A stretch of 64,000 bases of DNA from Acidimicrobiaceae bacterium (GTDB taxonomy: Bacteria > Actinomycetota > Acidimicrobiia > Acidimicrobiales > RAAP-2): positions 3,641 to 67,640 of the forward strand of contig PMTF01000013.1 in assembly GCA_003167415.1 (NCBI GenBank). Direction: 5' to 3'. Position numbers and translations under genes: made by a program. Shown here piece after piece: positions 16,897 to 26,385 of this stretch; position 1 is the stretch's first letter; every line of letters starts with the position of its first letter. Below the pieces are notes generated by a model. The model had not been told where the DNA came from. It saw nothing but the letters and a program-made list of their open reading frames with translations, and made no database searches.

Positions 16897-17832
16897 ATGG
16901 TCCACCCGTCGCTCGAGCCCTACCTGAATGCCGTGCGCGCCGAACCGACAACGCATCCCTCGCTCCTGAGCGCCGACGAGCGCCGCGCGGCCTACCGAGA
17001 CCTGGCGCTCGCCAATCGCGGAGGCCCCCAGTCGGTGGCCTCGGTTCGTGACGTTGAACTGGTCCTGGAAGGACGCACGTTGGGGGCGCGGCTGTACGTC
17101 CCGCTCGAGGACGAGAGCAAAGCCGTGGTGGTCTATTTTCATGGCGGGGGGTTCGTGGTGGGGGACCTCGATACGCACGACGCACTGTGTCGCCGCTTGT
17201 CTTCCGATACCCGAATGCGCTTCCTCTCGGTCGACTACCGCTTGGCCCCGGAACACCCCTTCCCGGACGGCATCAACGACGCCGTCGACACCATCCGTTA
17301 CGTGTTCGAGCACTTAGAGGAGTTCGAAGACGCCGGTGCGGAACTGATCGTGATGGGCGACTCGGCCGGGGCGACGTTGATGACGGTGGCGTGCGCCTTG
17401 ACGAGAGGCGAGGACCTGGGCATCGCCGCGCAGGTCGTGATCTATCCGACGCTCGGTCCAGAACTGTTCACCGACTCGGTGCATAAATATGGTGTCGGCT
17501 ACGCGCTCGACATCGACCATTTGCGCTACGACTACGGGCTCTATCTCAATGGGTGGACCGATCGCAGCGACCCGCGCGTCACGCCGATCATGTTCGAAGA
17601 CCTCACCGGTGCGCCGCCGGCGATCGTGGTCGTGGCCGAGTGCGATCCCTTGCGCGATGAGGCGGTCGCCTACGCCGGACTGCTCGAACACTTCGGGGTT
17701 CGCGTGGAGCTCCTCGAAGCCAAGGGAATGATCCATGGTTTCTTGCGCCTGACGACGATGGTCCCCGAGGCGCTCGAGATCATCGACGACCTGGCCGAGC
17801 ACATGCACCGCTACGTCGAGGCCGCGAAGTGA
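16897..17832 (+). CDS. Alpha/beta hydrolase, HSL-type esterase/lipase
   Basis: A 311-residue esterase of the hormone-sensitive lipase class. YFHGGGFVVGD is the oxyanion-hole HGGG motif, MGDSAGATL contains the nucleophilic serine, AECDPLRDEA the aspartate and MIHGFLRL the histidine. No signal peptide. AGGAGG precedes the ATG. The stop overlaps the sulfatase start by 4 nt, so the two are coupled and may act on the same ester-bearing substrate (inference). Confidence 0.9.
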   Translation: MVHPSLEPYLNAVRAEPTTHPSLLSADERRAAYRDLALANRGGPQSVASVRDVELVLEGRTLGARLYVPLEDESKAVVVYFHGGGFVVGDLDTHDALCRRLSSDTRMRFLSVDYRLAPEHPFPDGINDAVDTIRYVFEHLEEFEDAGAELIVMGDSAGATLMTVACALTRGEDLGIAAQVVIYPTLGPELFTDSVHKYGVGYALDIDHLRYDYGLYLNGWTDRSDPRVTPIMFEDLTGAPPAIVVVAECDPLRDEAVAYAGLLEHFGVRVELLEAKGMIHGFLRLTTMVPEALEIIDDLAEHMHRYVEAAK

Positions 17833-19298
17833 ACGTCCTGTTCATCACGTTGGATCAGTTCCGCGGGGACTCCTACGCGGCGGCCGGTCATCCGCTGGTA
17901 CAGACACCAACGCTGGACCGCATCGCGCGCGAAGGGGTTCGCCTCAGTCGCCACTACTCCCAGGCCGCGCCCTGCTCTCCGGGACGCGCCGCGATCTACA
18001 CCGGCACGTACCAAATGAACAATCGGGTCGTCGCTAACGGGACACCGTTGCCCAAGGGACTCGACAATATTGCCCACGTCGCGCGTCGAGCCGGTTATGA
18101 CCCGACGCTCTTCGGCTACACCGACCAGGGCGTCGATCCGGCCAACGCCGACGGCATTGACGACCCTCGACTCGACAGTTACGACGGTGTGCTACCGGGG
18201 CTTTCGGTCGGCCTGTACCTGCCCGAGAGCCAAGCCGGCTGGATCCAGCACCTGCGCGCGAAGGGCTACGACGTGCCCTACGGCTGGGAGGTGGCCGCCC
18301 GCGGTGAGCCCGATCGGCCGGCCGAGCTCTCGCTCAGTGGCTTTCTCACCACTCGCTTTTTGGACTGGCTCGATACCCGGGGAAACGGATGGTTTGCCCA
18401 CCTCAGTTACTTGCGTCCTCATCCGCCCTACGCCGCGGCGGGGGAGTTCTCGCGCATGTACGACCCCGCGGACGTCGAGATGCCGATCGCGCCGGTGCCC
18501 ATCGAACAACGACACCCGATCCACGAGGCGGCCATGGGTTTCGAAGCGAGCGCCGCGCCGCGCGATCCCGATCAGATGCGCGCGCTCAAGGCGCAGTACT
18601 ACGGGATGATCAGCGAGGTCGATAGTCAGCTCGGTCGAGTGGTGCGCGCCTTGGAAGAGCGCGGTGAGTGGGACGACACTTTGGTCGTCATAACGGCCGA
18701 CCACGGCGAACAACTGGGCGACCACGGGCTCAAGGAGAAGTTGGGGTTCTTTCCCCAGAGCTATCACGTGATCGGACTATGGCGCGATCCCCACGCCGGC
18801 AACGCCGGTCGCGTGGTGACCCGATTCAGCGAGAACGTGGACCTGCTGCCCACGCTCGCCGACGTACTGTCAATCGACGAGCCGGCCCAGTGCGATGGTC
18901 GGTCACTGACGCCGCTGCTGGCCGGTGAGGACGTTGCGTGGCGCAGCGCCGCTCACTACGAATGGGATTACCGCAGTTATTTCATCCGCCACGTCACCGG
19001 TGATTGGCCCAGGGACCGAAGCCTTTCGCTCGCGAATCTCGCCGCGTCGGTGAGCGACGACCTCGGATACGTGCAGTTCGCCGACGGGTCGTTCAAATGT
19101 TTCGACCTGCTCGTCGATCCGACGTGGCGATCGGAGTGTCGCGACACCGAACGCGTTATGCGCGGCGCCCAAGAGCAACTCGTGTGGCGCCAAGAACACC
19201 TCCGACGTGACTTGACCGACATGTTGTTGCGTCCCGGTCGACCGGGTCGCTGGCCCACGGGATTCAAGGACGTGGCGCTCGCGTCAGTCAGTAGCTAG
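17829..19298 (+). CDS. Sulfatase-family hydrolase (alkaline phosphatase superfamily)
   Basis: A 489-residue enzyme with the metal site LFITLDQFRGD at the N-terminus and Cys49 in PCSPGR, matching the C-x-P-x-R motif that is converted to formylglycine. VVITADHGEQLGDHG supplies the second metal pair. It has no signal peptide, so it looks cytoplasmic. It could be a sulfatase or a phosphonate/phosphodiester hydrolase; both use this motif. No formylglycine-generating enzyme is in the window, so activation depends on one elsewhere. GTG start overlaps the esterase stop. Confidence 0.88.
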   Translation: MNVLFITLDQFRGDSYAAAGHPLVQTPTLDRIAREGVRLSRHYSQAAPCSPGRAAIYTGTYQMNNRVVANGTPLPKGLDNIAHVARRAGYDPTLFGYTDQGVDPANADGIDDPRLDSYDGVLPGLSVGLYLPESQAGWIQHLRAKGYDVPYGWEVAARGEPDRPAELSLSGFLTTRFLDWLDTRGNGWFAHLSYLRPHPPYAAAGEFSRMYDPADVEMPIAPVPIEQRHPIHEAAMGFEASAAPRDPDQMRALKAQYYGMISEVDSQLGRVVRALEERGEWDDTLVVITADHGEQLGDHGLKEKLGFFPQSYHVIGLWRDPHAGNAGRVVTRFSENVDLLPTLADVLSIDEPAQCDGRSLTPLLAGEDVAWRSAAHYEWDYRSYFIRHVTGDWPRDRSLSLANLAASVSDDLGYVQFADGSFKCFDLLVDPTWRSECRDTERVMRGAQEQLVWRQEHLRRDLTDMLLRPGRPGRWPTGFKDVALASVSS

Positions 19299-19334
19299 CA
19301 GTATCGAGGGCGCCTGACGTTCCAGTACAACCCT

Positions 19335-19475
19335 TTGTCACGCCTCGTCGCCCGAGACCCCCCTTCGATCCGCGCCGGGGCCACCGCCATCGAAATGACG
19401 CAAGAGCTGGGCGGCACCACTTACGTGGCGATCATCGGCTCGGTCTTCGCCTCACTGTTCGGGCCGGCAATTTCT
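19335..19475 (+). pseudogene. Remnant of a DHA2-family MFS transporter (C-terminal part)
   Basis: In the 282 bases between the sulfatase and the next gene, one frame encodes AGATAIEMTQELGG followed by TTYVAIIGSVFASLF. This matches the helix-12 region of EmrB/QacA-type exporters (AGxxxxxxQxLGGxxGVAxxGS). The rest of the transporter is missing and the downstream residues lose similarity, so I read it as a decayed fragment. No function is expected. Confidence 0.5.
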
Positions 19476-19580
19476 AACACCGAGGTGGCCCGCGGAGGGC
19501 TGAGGATACTCACGCCGGTTTTTCTGGTATCAATAGAACCCAGACGCCGACCTCGGCGAAGGGCAAACTAGGGAGATTTC

Positions 19581-20465
19581 ATGCAGCGATTAACTCGGTT
19601 CCGTCAGGTTCTCGTCATGACGGGAGTCGCCTCGCTGATGCTCGCCACCAGCGTGACGGCGGGGGCTAGTTCCACATCGGGCAAGTACAACGCCGCGGAC
19701 GCCAAGCTCGTCCCGTCGGCCTACAAGGGAAAGACTTTGCAGGTGGCAACTGACGCGACCTACGCACCGGATGAATATATGAACAACGGCGTCATGACGG
19801 GTTTCGATGTCCAACTGATGTACGCGATCGCCAAGACCCTGGGTATCACGGTCAAGGAGAATAGCGTCACCTTTGCCACCATCCTTTTAGGGATTGGTGA
19901 TGGCAGGTACGCGATTGGTAACTCGTCCTTCACTGACGAGAAGAGCCGCGAGAAGCAGGTCAACTTCGTGGACTACTTCCAAGCCGGAGAAGGCATCTAC
20001 GCCAAGAGTTCAACCACCGCAGCATTCACCGGCCTGAAGAGCCTCTGCGGATTCACGGTGGCGGTAGAGAGTGGCACGACGGAGCAAAGCGACGCTAAAA
20101 AGACGGCGAAAACTTGTCCCTCAAACAAGAAATTGACGTATTTGTCGTACCTCACCCAGACCGAGGCGGATTTGGCGGTTTCCTCGGGCCGCGCGACGTT
20201 CGGCTTCTTGGACAGTCAAGTCGCGGGTTACGTGGCCTCGCAATCTAAGGGCGTCTTCAAATTGGTCGGTAAGGCAATCGAAGTTGCCCCGTACGGGATT
20301 GCCACATCGAAGTCGACTTCCGGCAAGCAATTCGCCAAGGCGATTCAGGCGGCGATCAAGACCTTGATCGCCAATGGCACGTACGGTGCCATTTTGAAGC
20401 AGTACGGCGTTACCGCCGGTGGACTGACGTCGTCACAGATAGTCCTCAACGGGGCAATCTCGTAA
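19581..20465 (+). CDS. Amino-acid ABC transporter substrate-binding protein (family 3)
   Basis: A 294-residue periplasmic-type binding protein. A Sec signal peptide (RLTRFRQVLVMTGVASLML) ends near SVTAGASS, with no lipobox cysteine, so it may be released or held by the permease. GFDVQLMYAIAKTLG is the ligand-binding loop, and the FTDEKSREKQVNF segment carries the arginine that usually grips the amino-acid carboxylate. The ligand cannot be told. Good ribosome-binding site (GGGAG). It heads a binding protein-permease-ATPase operon. Confidence 0.9.
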   Translation: MQRLTRFRQVLVMTGVASLMLATSVTAGASSTSGKYNAADAKLVPSAYKGKTLQVATDATYAPDEYMNNGVMTGFDVQLMYAIAKTLGITVKENSVTFATILLGIGDGRYAIGNSSFTDEKSREKQVNFVDYFQAGEGIYAKSSTTAAFTGLKSLCGFTVAVESGTTEQSDAKKTAKTCPSNKKLTYLSYLTQTEADLAVSSGRATFGFLDSQVAGYVASQSKGVFKLVGKAIEVAPYGIATSKSTSGKQFAKAIQAAIKTLIANGTYGAILKQYGVTAGGLTSSQIVLNGAIS

Positions 20466-20486
20466 GTCGTAGTAAAAACTAACTTC

Positions 20487-21497
20487 ATGGGTACGAACGG
20501 GGACGCAGCCGTAAAGGTCGTCCCCGTTCGCCACGTTGGTCAGTGGTTCGGTTTGGCATTCTTGGCGCTCTTCATCGCCATGCTGATCCACACCATATTT
20601 TCCAAGATTCCCTCGGGTGTCCGAAAGTGCCACTTCGTCGCGGCGCGATATATCTGTCACCCCGTCTTGAAGTGGCGATTCGGATGGAACGACATCTTCC
20701 ACTACTTTACGAATCATCTCGTCCTCAGGGGCCTCCTCATCACGCTGGAGCTAACTGCCATCGCCATGTTGATCGGCATCGTCTTGGGAGTGTTCGTCGC
20801 AATCATGCGTCTTTCACACAATCGATTGCTGTCGGGCGCCGCGTGGACCTACACCTGGATCTTTCGCGGGACACCGGTGTACGTCCAGATCTTGATGTGG
20901 GGTGCAATCGCGTTTCTTTACCCACAGCTCGCGATCGGAATACCATTCACGCACATCTATCTCGTTCACTTCGGGGCGAACAGTGTATTTTCTTTGTTCA
21001 ACGCCGCGGTGACGGCTCTCGGACTCAATGAGGGGGCCTACTTCTCAGAGATCGTCCGGTCTGGGTTGATCGCGGTCGACGAAGGGCAGACCGAGGCTGC
21101 CATGTCACTCGGTATGACCCGGGGCCAAACTCTGCGTTTGGTCGTGTTGCCCCAGGCCATGCGCGTCATCATCCCACCGACGGGCAACGAAGTGATTTCG
21201 ATGTTGAAGACGACGTCGCTGGTTTCGGCCATTGCAGTCGTTGACCTCCTCGGCGCCGTGACGAATATTTACAATCAGACTTACCAAATCATGCCGATGC
21301 TGATAATGGCGAGTCTCTGGTACTTAATCGTCTCGACCATATTGTCCGTGGGTCAGTTCTATCTCGAGCGATACTTCGCTCGCGGTGCGCTGCGGACGCC
21401 GCCGCTCACACCGATCCAAAGAGTTCGACGAGACCTTCGCGGCATTGCCTCGAAGTACCGCACGAGGCGCGGGGTTCGGGTGGGAGCGCCATCGTGA
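20487..21497 (+). CDS. Amino-acid ABC transporter permease (HisM/GlnP family)
   Basis: A 336-residue inner-membrane subunit. The first helix ([14 protein letters not shown]) is followed by a hydrophilic loop and then the usual five-helix core beginning [15 protein letters not shown]. The EAA loop [20 protein letters not shown] is intact and contacts the ATPase. It starts 21 nt after the binding-protein gene and its TGA overlaps the GTG of the ATPase. Confidence 0.92.
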   Translation: MGTNGDAAVKVVPVRHVGQWFGLAFLALFIAMLIHTIFSKIPSGVRKCHFVAARYICHPVLKWRFGWNDIFHYFTNHLVLRGLLITLELTAIAMLIGIVLGVFVAIMRLSHNRLLSGAAWTYTWIFRGTPVYVQILMWGAIAFLYPQLAIGIPFTHIYLVHFGANSVFSLFNAAVTALGLNEGAYFSEIVRSGLIAVDEGQTEAAMSLGMTRGQTLRLVVLPQAMRVIIPPTGNEVISMLKTTSLVSAIAVVDLLGAVTNIYNQTYQIMPMLIMASLWYLIVSTILSVGQFYLERYFARGALRTPPLTPIQRVRRDLRGIASKYRTRRGVRVGAPS

Positions 21498-22258
21498 CCG
21501 AACCGATGGTCGAGGCGATCGGCGTCCACAAGTCTTACGCCGGAGTGGAGGTTCTGCAGGGAGTGAATCTCACGGTGGCCCGAGGCGAGGTGACGTGTTT
21601 GATTGGCCCGTCGGGCTCGGGTAAGAGCACGTTTCTTCGCTGCATCAATCACTTGGAAAAACACGACGCGGGAGAACTGCGGGTCGATGGCGAACTGGTG
21701 GGGTACGAAGCGAAAGGCGACAAACTGTACGAACTGAACGATCGACGAATCTGCCAAGAACGCTCCCAGATCGGGATGGTCTTTCAGCGATTCAACCTCT
21801 TCCAGAATCTGAACGTGCTTGAGAACATCACGACAGGTCCGGTCAAGGTGAAGGACGTCAACGAAGAACTGTCCAAGAAGTTCGCGCGCGAACTGTTGGT
21901 ACGCGTCGGACTCGAAGGAAAGGAAAAGAACTACCCCACGCAGCTCTCCGGCGGACAACAGCAGCGCGTCGCGATCGCTCGCGCGCTGGCAATGGAACCG
22001 AAGTTGATGTTGTTCGACGAACCGACGTCGGCGCTCGACCCGGAGTTGGTGGGCGAGGTCCTTGACGTCATGAAGGACCTGGCGCGTAGCGGCATGACCA
22101 TGATCGTCGTGACCCACGAAATGGGTTTTGCCAAAGAGGTCGCTGACACCGTTTACTTCTTGGACCAGGGAGTGATCGAAGAGTCGGGGGATCCGAAAGT
22201 CGTCCTCACGTCGCCGTCGTCCCCACGCCTTCAGAGTTTTCTTTCCAAAGTGCTCTGA
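21494..22258 (+). CDS. Amino-acid ABC transporter ATP-binding protein (GlnQ/HisP type)
   Basis: A 254-residue ATPase driving the adjacent permease. Walker A is GPSGSGKST, the signature [15 protein letters not shown], Walker [15 protein letters not shown] and the switch histidine lies in [11 protein letters not shown] start coupled to the permease. Its stop shares bases with the CoA-transferase ATG (TGATG), so that gene is probably translated from the same transcript. Confidence 0.94.
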   Translation: MTEPMVEAIGVHKSYAGVEVLQGVNLTVARGEVTCLIGPSGSGKSTFLRCINHLEKHDAGELRVDGELVGYEAKGDKLYELNDRRICQERSQIGMVFQRFNLFQNLNVLENITTGPVKVKDVNEELSKKFARELLVRVGLEGKEKNYPTQLSGGQQQRVAIARALAMEPKLMLFDEPTSALDPELVGEVLDVMKDLARSGMTMIVVTHEMGFAKEVADTVYFLDQGVIEESGDPKVVLTSPSSPRLQSFLSKVL

Positions 22259-23415
22259 TGACGTGGTCCCTCGACCCGACCAACGTCGGCACCGGACTGC
22301 CGCTCGAAGGCGTACGAGTCCTGGACCTCTCGCGCGTTCTCGCGGGACCGCTGTGCGCTATGATCGCCGGCGACCTCGGCGCGGACGTCATCAAGGTCGA
22401 AGCCCCGAACGGCGATCCGGTGCGTTCCCTCGCCCCACCACGTTTCGGTGGGGACGCGACCTATTACTTAGCCGTCAATCGTCATCGCCGCAACGTCGTG
22501 GCCGATCTCCGCGATCCGAAGGGTTTTGAGAAGGTGGCCGCGTTGGTGCGACTGGCCGACGCTGTGGTGGAGAACTACCTGCCGAGTCAGATCACCTCGC
22601 TTGGTATCGATCATTTGCGTGAGATGAATCCGGAGTGCGTCTGGGTGAGCATCACGCCGGCCACGATGGGTGGGCCGGTCGCCGATCAGCCGTCCTTCGA
22701 CCTCTTAGCGCAAGCCCGCTCCGGCATTATGGGGGTGACGGGCGAGCCCGACGGTCCGCCGATGAAAGTGGGCGCGCCCGTCGCCGACGTGGTCACGGGA
22801 CTCTACGGAGCCATTGGCCTGCTAGCCGGTCTGTTCGCGCGCGGACAGAATCGGCCCGGTCGTCACTTCGAAGCTCCGCTGTTGGAATCGGCCATGACCG
22901 CTCTGGTCAATCAGGCCCAGGGCTATCTCGCCACCGGTGAGAACCCGACGCCACTCGGCAACGATCACCCGAGCATCACGCCGTACGGGCCGGTGACGAC
23001 CGCGGACGGATTCCTTCTTCTCGCCGTCGGGACCGACGCGCAGTACTCGCGACTGGTCGACGTCGTAGATGACGCACCACTAACGAGTCACGAATCATGG
23101 CGTGACAACGCGGCACGGGTGCATTACCGCGACGAACTTCGCGTCGAACTCAACCGGATTTTTGAAACCCGCTCGACGGATCAGTGGCTGGAAGCCCTCG
23201 CGCACTCCGGAATTCCGCACGCGCCGATACTGGACGTGGCGGGCGCCTTTGCGCAAGCCCAGATACGCGACGGTGACTTCGTCGGGCCAATGGACACGCC
23301 CGGCGGGGAAGTGATGACTATGCGTACGCCTCTGGTCATCGACGGATCGCGCCCCAAAGTTCGTCGAGGGCCGCGACGACTGGGCGAAGACTCCGAGGAG
23401 ATCTTCGGTGCCTAA
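22258..23415 (+). CDS. Class III CoA-transferase (CaiB/BaiF family)
   Basis: A 385-residue CoA-transferase. GVRVLDLSRVLAGPLCAMI and GADVIKVE are the N-terminal family blocks, and the aspartate in SFDLLAQARSGIMGVTG is the expected acyl-anchoring residue. It moves CoA between carboxylic acids. Direct coupling to a polar amino-acid uptake operon suggests that the imported compound, or a product of it, is activated as a CoA ester; that is inference. Its stop overlaps the nitroreductase stop (CTAA). Confidence 0.9.
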   Translation: MTWSLDPTNVGTGLPLEGVRVLDLSRVLAGPLCAMIAGDLGADVIKVEAPNGDPVRSLAPPRFGGDATYYLAVNRHRRNVVADLRDPKGFEKVAALVRLADAVVENYLPSQITSLGIDHLREMNPECVWVSITPATMGGPVADQPSFDLLAQARSGIMGVTGEPDGPPMKVGAPVADVVTGLYGAIGLLAGLFARGQNRPGRHFEAPLLESAMTALVNQAQGYLATGENPTPLGNDHPSITPYGPVTTADGFLLLAVGTDAQYSRLVDVVDDAPLTSHESWRDNAARVHYRDELRVELNRIFETRSTDQWLEALAHSGIPHAPILDVAGAFAQAQIRDGDFVGPMDTPGGEVMTMRTPLVIDGSRPKVRRGPRRLGEDSEEIFGA

Positions 23416-24101
23416 CGGCTCGCAGTGAACCGGTCTCCGTCGAAGGCGTCGGTCGTGGTGAACTCTTCGACGGCGCGTCGCTTCAGCTTCGTCGCGCGGC
23501 TGGCCGGGTGTCCCAGGGCCACAATCGACGCGACGATCTGACCGTTCGGGATGTTCAGGACGTCGCGCACGCCCAGTTCGTTGCGCGTGGCGATCGTCGT
23601 CATCACGCCACCCAGTCCTCGGGCGCGCGCGGCCAGAAGAATGTTCCATACGAACGGATAGATCGACGCGCCACCGGCGATGTGGTATCGATCGAGGTCC
23701 CGGTCGGTCGCCGCGAGCGCGGTGAGGTCGGCGCAAACGACGAGCATGACCGGCACCCGGTCAAGCGTCTCGGGAAAGCCGTCGGGCGTGGAGGACGCCA
23801 TCGCCGCCTCGCGCTTCGAGGTGGCCGCGGCGCGGTCCTCGTCGCTCGCGAGCGGAGAGAACGGCACGAGCCCGGCCAGTACGTGGGCGACGTAGTCGTG
23901 CCATCCGTCGAGGTAGAGATCTCGCAGCGCCCGGCGCCGGGGCTCGTCTTTCACGACGATGACGCGCCAGGCCTGGCGATTGCCACCGGACGGGGCGAAA
24001 CGGGCGTCGTCCAGGATCGCGTAGAGGTCCTCGTCATTCACCGGTTCATCGAGGAACGCTCGAACCGAACCGGTCGTGCGAAGCGCGTCGGTCAGGTCCA
24101 T
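23412..24101 (-). CDS. Nitroreductase-family flavoprotein
   Basis: A 229-residue FMN-dependent oxidoreductase. RTTGSVRAFLDEPV and FAPSGGNRQAWRVIVV bind FMN phosphate, and GLGGVMTTIA is the C-terminal block. Physiological substrate unknown; relatives reduce nitro compounds, quinones or enones. The start is supported by TAGAGT 6 nt upstream with no ribosome-binding site. Convergent with the CoA-transferase. Confidence 0.9.
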   Translation of the reverse strand: MDLTDALRTTGSVRAFLDEPVNDEDLYAILDDARFAPSGGNRQAWRVIVVKDEPRRRALRDLYLDGWHDYVAHVLAGLVPFSPLASDEDRAAATSKREAAMASSTPDGFPETLDRVPVMLVVCADLTALAATDRDLDRYHIAGGASIYPFVWNILLAARARGLGGVMTTIATRNELGVRDVLNIPNGQIVASIVALGHPASRATKLKRRAVEEFTTTDAFDGDRFTASR

Positions 24102-24107
24102 GACGTC

Positions 24108-24113
24108 ACTCTA
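24108..24113 (-). promoter_or_regulatory. -10 element of a leaderless promoter for the nitroreductase gene
   Basis: On the minus strand TAGAGT lies exactly 6 nt before the ATG whose last base is 24099. Confidence 0.5.
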
Positions 24114-24121
24114 GGACTGGA

Positions 24122-24919
24122 TTACTGATTGGTCCCGGCGTCTCTTCGCTGGAACAGAACGAAGGCGATGGCCAACGTGGCGACCACGTACGCGAGCAGA
24201 ATGAACGTCGCGCTCCAGGCCCCGAAGGAGTTCGACGGCGCGAACGGTGACTCCATCGAAATGCCGAGGCTGGACGGTTCGAACCTCATGAAGTCGTTCT
24301 GCCAACTCTGGGGAAAGAAGAGTCCGATGATCGGCACGATCAGTAGCACCGACACGTAGACACTGATGGTGGAGGCGCTGTGTCGAAGGATCAGGCCCAG
24401 CGCGAAAGCGAAGAGCGCCAACAAGGTCAAGTACAGCCCGGCCAGGATCACCGAGCGAAGCACGGTGCCGTTCTCGAGCGACGCCGTCGGTACGACACCG
24501 AGATAGATCCGCTGGCCGATGAGAAAGGCGGCGAAACAGACGAACTCACCGAGGATCAGAATTGTGAAGAAAAGCACGATGGACTTACTGGCGATCAAGC
24601 GCAAGCGATTGGGAACCGCCGTCAGGGTCGTACGTATCGAGCCCGTCGTGTATTCGCTGGTGATGAAGAGCGACCCGATGACGCCCACCGCGAACTGGGC
24701 GAACAGACTGCCGCGCAGACTGCTCGAGACCGGGTCGAAGGTCGCGATGCGCAGGGCGCCGAATTGACTCCAGTGGGTTCGAATGAGCGTCGTGATGAGG
24801 ACCCCGAGTCCCACCGTGAGCAGCACGGTCACCGCAACACCCATGATGGACGATCGCACGGTCCGGAATTTAATCCACTCGGCTTGGGTCGAGGCCGTCC
24901 AGGTTGATTCGCTAGCCAT
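24122..24919 (-). CDS. ABC-2 type transporter permease
   Basis: A 265-residue protein with six predicted helices, including VTVLLTVGLGVLITTL, LFAQFAVGVIGSLFI and a final FILLAYVVATLAIAFVLF. EYTTGSIRTTLTAVPNR is the typical cytoplasmic loop of actinobacterial ABC-2 permeases. It overlaps the upstream ATPase gene by 8 nt. Substrate unknown; antibiotic or lipid export are common for the class. Confidence 0.85.
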   Translation of the reverse strand: MASESTWTASTQAEWIKFRTVRSSIMGVAVTVLLTVGLGVLITTLIRTHWSQFGALRIATFDPVSSSLRGSLFAQFAVGVIGSLFITSEYTTGSIRTTLTAVPNRLRLIASKSIVLFFTILILGEFVCFAAFLIGQRIYLGVVPTASLENGTVLRSVILAGLYLTLLALFAFALGLILRHSASTISVYVSVLLIVPIIGLFFPQSWQNDFMRFEPSSLGISMESPFAPSNSFGAWSATFILLAYVVATLAIAFVLFQRRDAGTNQ

Positions 24920-25832
24920 TGGCGGGACCCGTCGTGTGCGAACCGTATTCGACGGCGCCGGCGGTGAGGTCCATGAAGACCTCTTCGAGCGACGCGCGCT
25001 GGGGGGTCAGCTCGAAGAGGGCGATGCCCGCGTCAAAGGCAAGTTGACCAATCTGGTCCGACGTCAGGCCGCCAATCGTCAGGCCGTCGTCGTTGGCGTC
25101 GTGCACTACCCCGTGATTCGACGCCACGACCGTGGCCAATTTGTCATGGTCCGACGCGCGCACCAGCACGGTGCCCTCGGCGTTCTTGGTGAGGTCATCC
25201 ACTGAACCGGACGTGATGAAGCGACCACGTCCGATCACGATGATCTCATCGGCGCTCACGGCCATCTCGCTCATGAGGTGCGAGCTGACGAAGACGGTAC
25301 GGCCTTCGTTCGCCAGCGCTCGAAAGAATTCGCGAATCCATCTGATGCCTTCGGGGTCGAGTCCGTTCACCGGTTCGTCGAAGAGCAAGATTCCGGGATC
25401 ACCCAAGAGCGCCCCGGCGATGCCGAGTCGCTGACTCATGCCGAGCGAGTACGTGCCAACTTTCTTGTCGGCGACCGCGCTGATGCCCACGAAGTCGAGC
25501 ACCTCGTCCACGCGGGTCTTCTTGATCTGATTCGACGCGGCCAACGCGCGAAGGTGATTACGTGCCGTGCGTCCGGGGTGGATGGCCTTGGCGTCGAGAA
25601 GAGCACCGACCTGTCGAACGGGATCGCGCAGTTCGGCGTAGCGCGTGCCGTTCACCGTGGCCTGGCCCTTCGTGGCGTGATCGAGGCCGAGGATGATCCT
25701 CATCGTGGTGGACTTGCCCGAGCCGTTCGGTCCCAGGAAACCGGTCACCACACCGGGCTTGACTTCGAAGTCCAGGTCATCGACCGCGAGCGTGTCGCTG
25801 TAACGCTTCGTCAGATGGTCGATTTTGATCAT
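24912..25832 (-). CDS. ABC-2 transporter ATP-binding protein
   Basis: A 306-residue ATPase of the DrrA/CcmA class. Walker A is GPNGSGKST, the signature YSLGMSQRLGIAGALLGDP and Walker B ILLFDEPVNGLDPEG. The last 90 residues form a small regulatory domain. It is the first gene of the exporter pair. A TAGAGT hexamer lies 15 nt upstream of the ATG, so it may have its own promoter even though Fur is just upstream. Confidence 0.9.
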   Translation of the reverse strand: MIKIDHLTKRYSDTLAVDDLDFEVKPGVVTGFLGPNGSGKSTTMRIILGLDHATKGQATVNGTRYAELRDPVRQVGALLDAKAIHPGRTARNHLRALAASNQIKKTRVDEVLDFVGISAVADKKVGTYSLGMSQRLGIAGALLGDPGILLFDEPVNGLDPEGIRWIREFFRALANEGRTVFVSSHLMSEMAVSADEIIVIGRGRFITSGSVDDLTKNAEGTVLVRASDHDKLATVVASNHGVVHDANDDGLTIGGLTSDQIGQLAFDAGIALFELTPQRASLEEVFMDLTAGAVEYGSHTTGPANG

Positions 25833-25908
25833 GGGGTGCCTTGTGAAACTCTACCGATGACGCTCAGCGCCACCGTCAGCCAGCGTTAAGAAGCGAGTAA
25901 GAGTGCGA

Positions 25909-26358
25909 TTACTTGTGCAGTTGACGATGCGTCTGGCAGTACTCACACGTGCCGGTGACAGCGACGTGATGTCGATCCAGCCTGAACCCGAACGTCTTTT
26001 GCAGGTCCTTGCTCAGCGCGTCGAAGTGGGCGGCCGGTATCTCGAACGTGGTGCCGCACTCGTCGCACGTGAGGTGCCCGTGCACGGCGCCGGCGAGATG
26101 GAAGACCGCGGCGTGTTGGTCGAGGTGCGCGTGCACGACGATCTCCAACGCTTCAAACTCTTCGAGGATTCGATAGACAGTCGAGGGGCTGACGTCGGGC
26201 TGACGTTTTTGAACTTCGTAGGTGATCTCCTCGGCGGTGAGATGACCGGGCGCAGCGACCAGGACTTCGGCGACGGTGCGCTTGGCGACGGTGACCCGCT
26301 TCGTGGCGCCACGAATCGCCGAGAGAATATCGTCGACTTCGGGGTTCGAGCGGGACAT
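25909..26358 (-). CDS. Fur-family metalloregulator
   Basis: A 149-residue winged-helix regulator. LTAEEITYEVQ to PSTVYRILEEFEALEIV is the DNA-binding half. HAAVFHLAG and HGHLTCDECG provide the sensing-site histidines and the first CxxC, and TCEYC the second, so a structural zinc is expected. It could be Fur, Zur or PerR. No zinc- or iron-uptake genes are next to it. A TAGTGT hexamer lies 6 nt before the ATG. Confidence 0.9.
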   Translation of the reverse strand: MSRSNPEVDDILSAIRGATKRVTVAKRTVAEVLVAAPGHLTAEEITYEVQKRQPDVSPSTVYRILEEFEALEIVVHAHLDQHAAVFHLAGAVHGHLTCDECGTTFEIPAAHFDALSKDLQKTFGFRLDRHHVAVTGTCEYCQTHRQLHK

Positions 26359-26364
26359 AGAAAA

Positions 26365-26370
26365 ACACTA
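26365..26370 (-). promoter_or_regulatory. -10 element of a leaderless promoter for the Fur-family gene
   Basis: On the minus strand TAGTGT is followed by 6 nt and then the ATG. Transcription from here would begin at the start codon, inside the 27-nt gap after the flavoprotein gene. Confidence 0.5.
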
Positions 26371-26385
26371 GGTCCGCGGGACTGA

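Noticed and set aside
17829..19298. Sulfatase as part of a secreted polysaccharide-degradation locus
   Set aside because: No signal peptide, no glycoside hydrolases and no maturase nearby.
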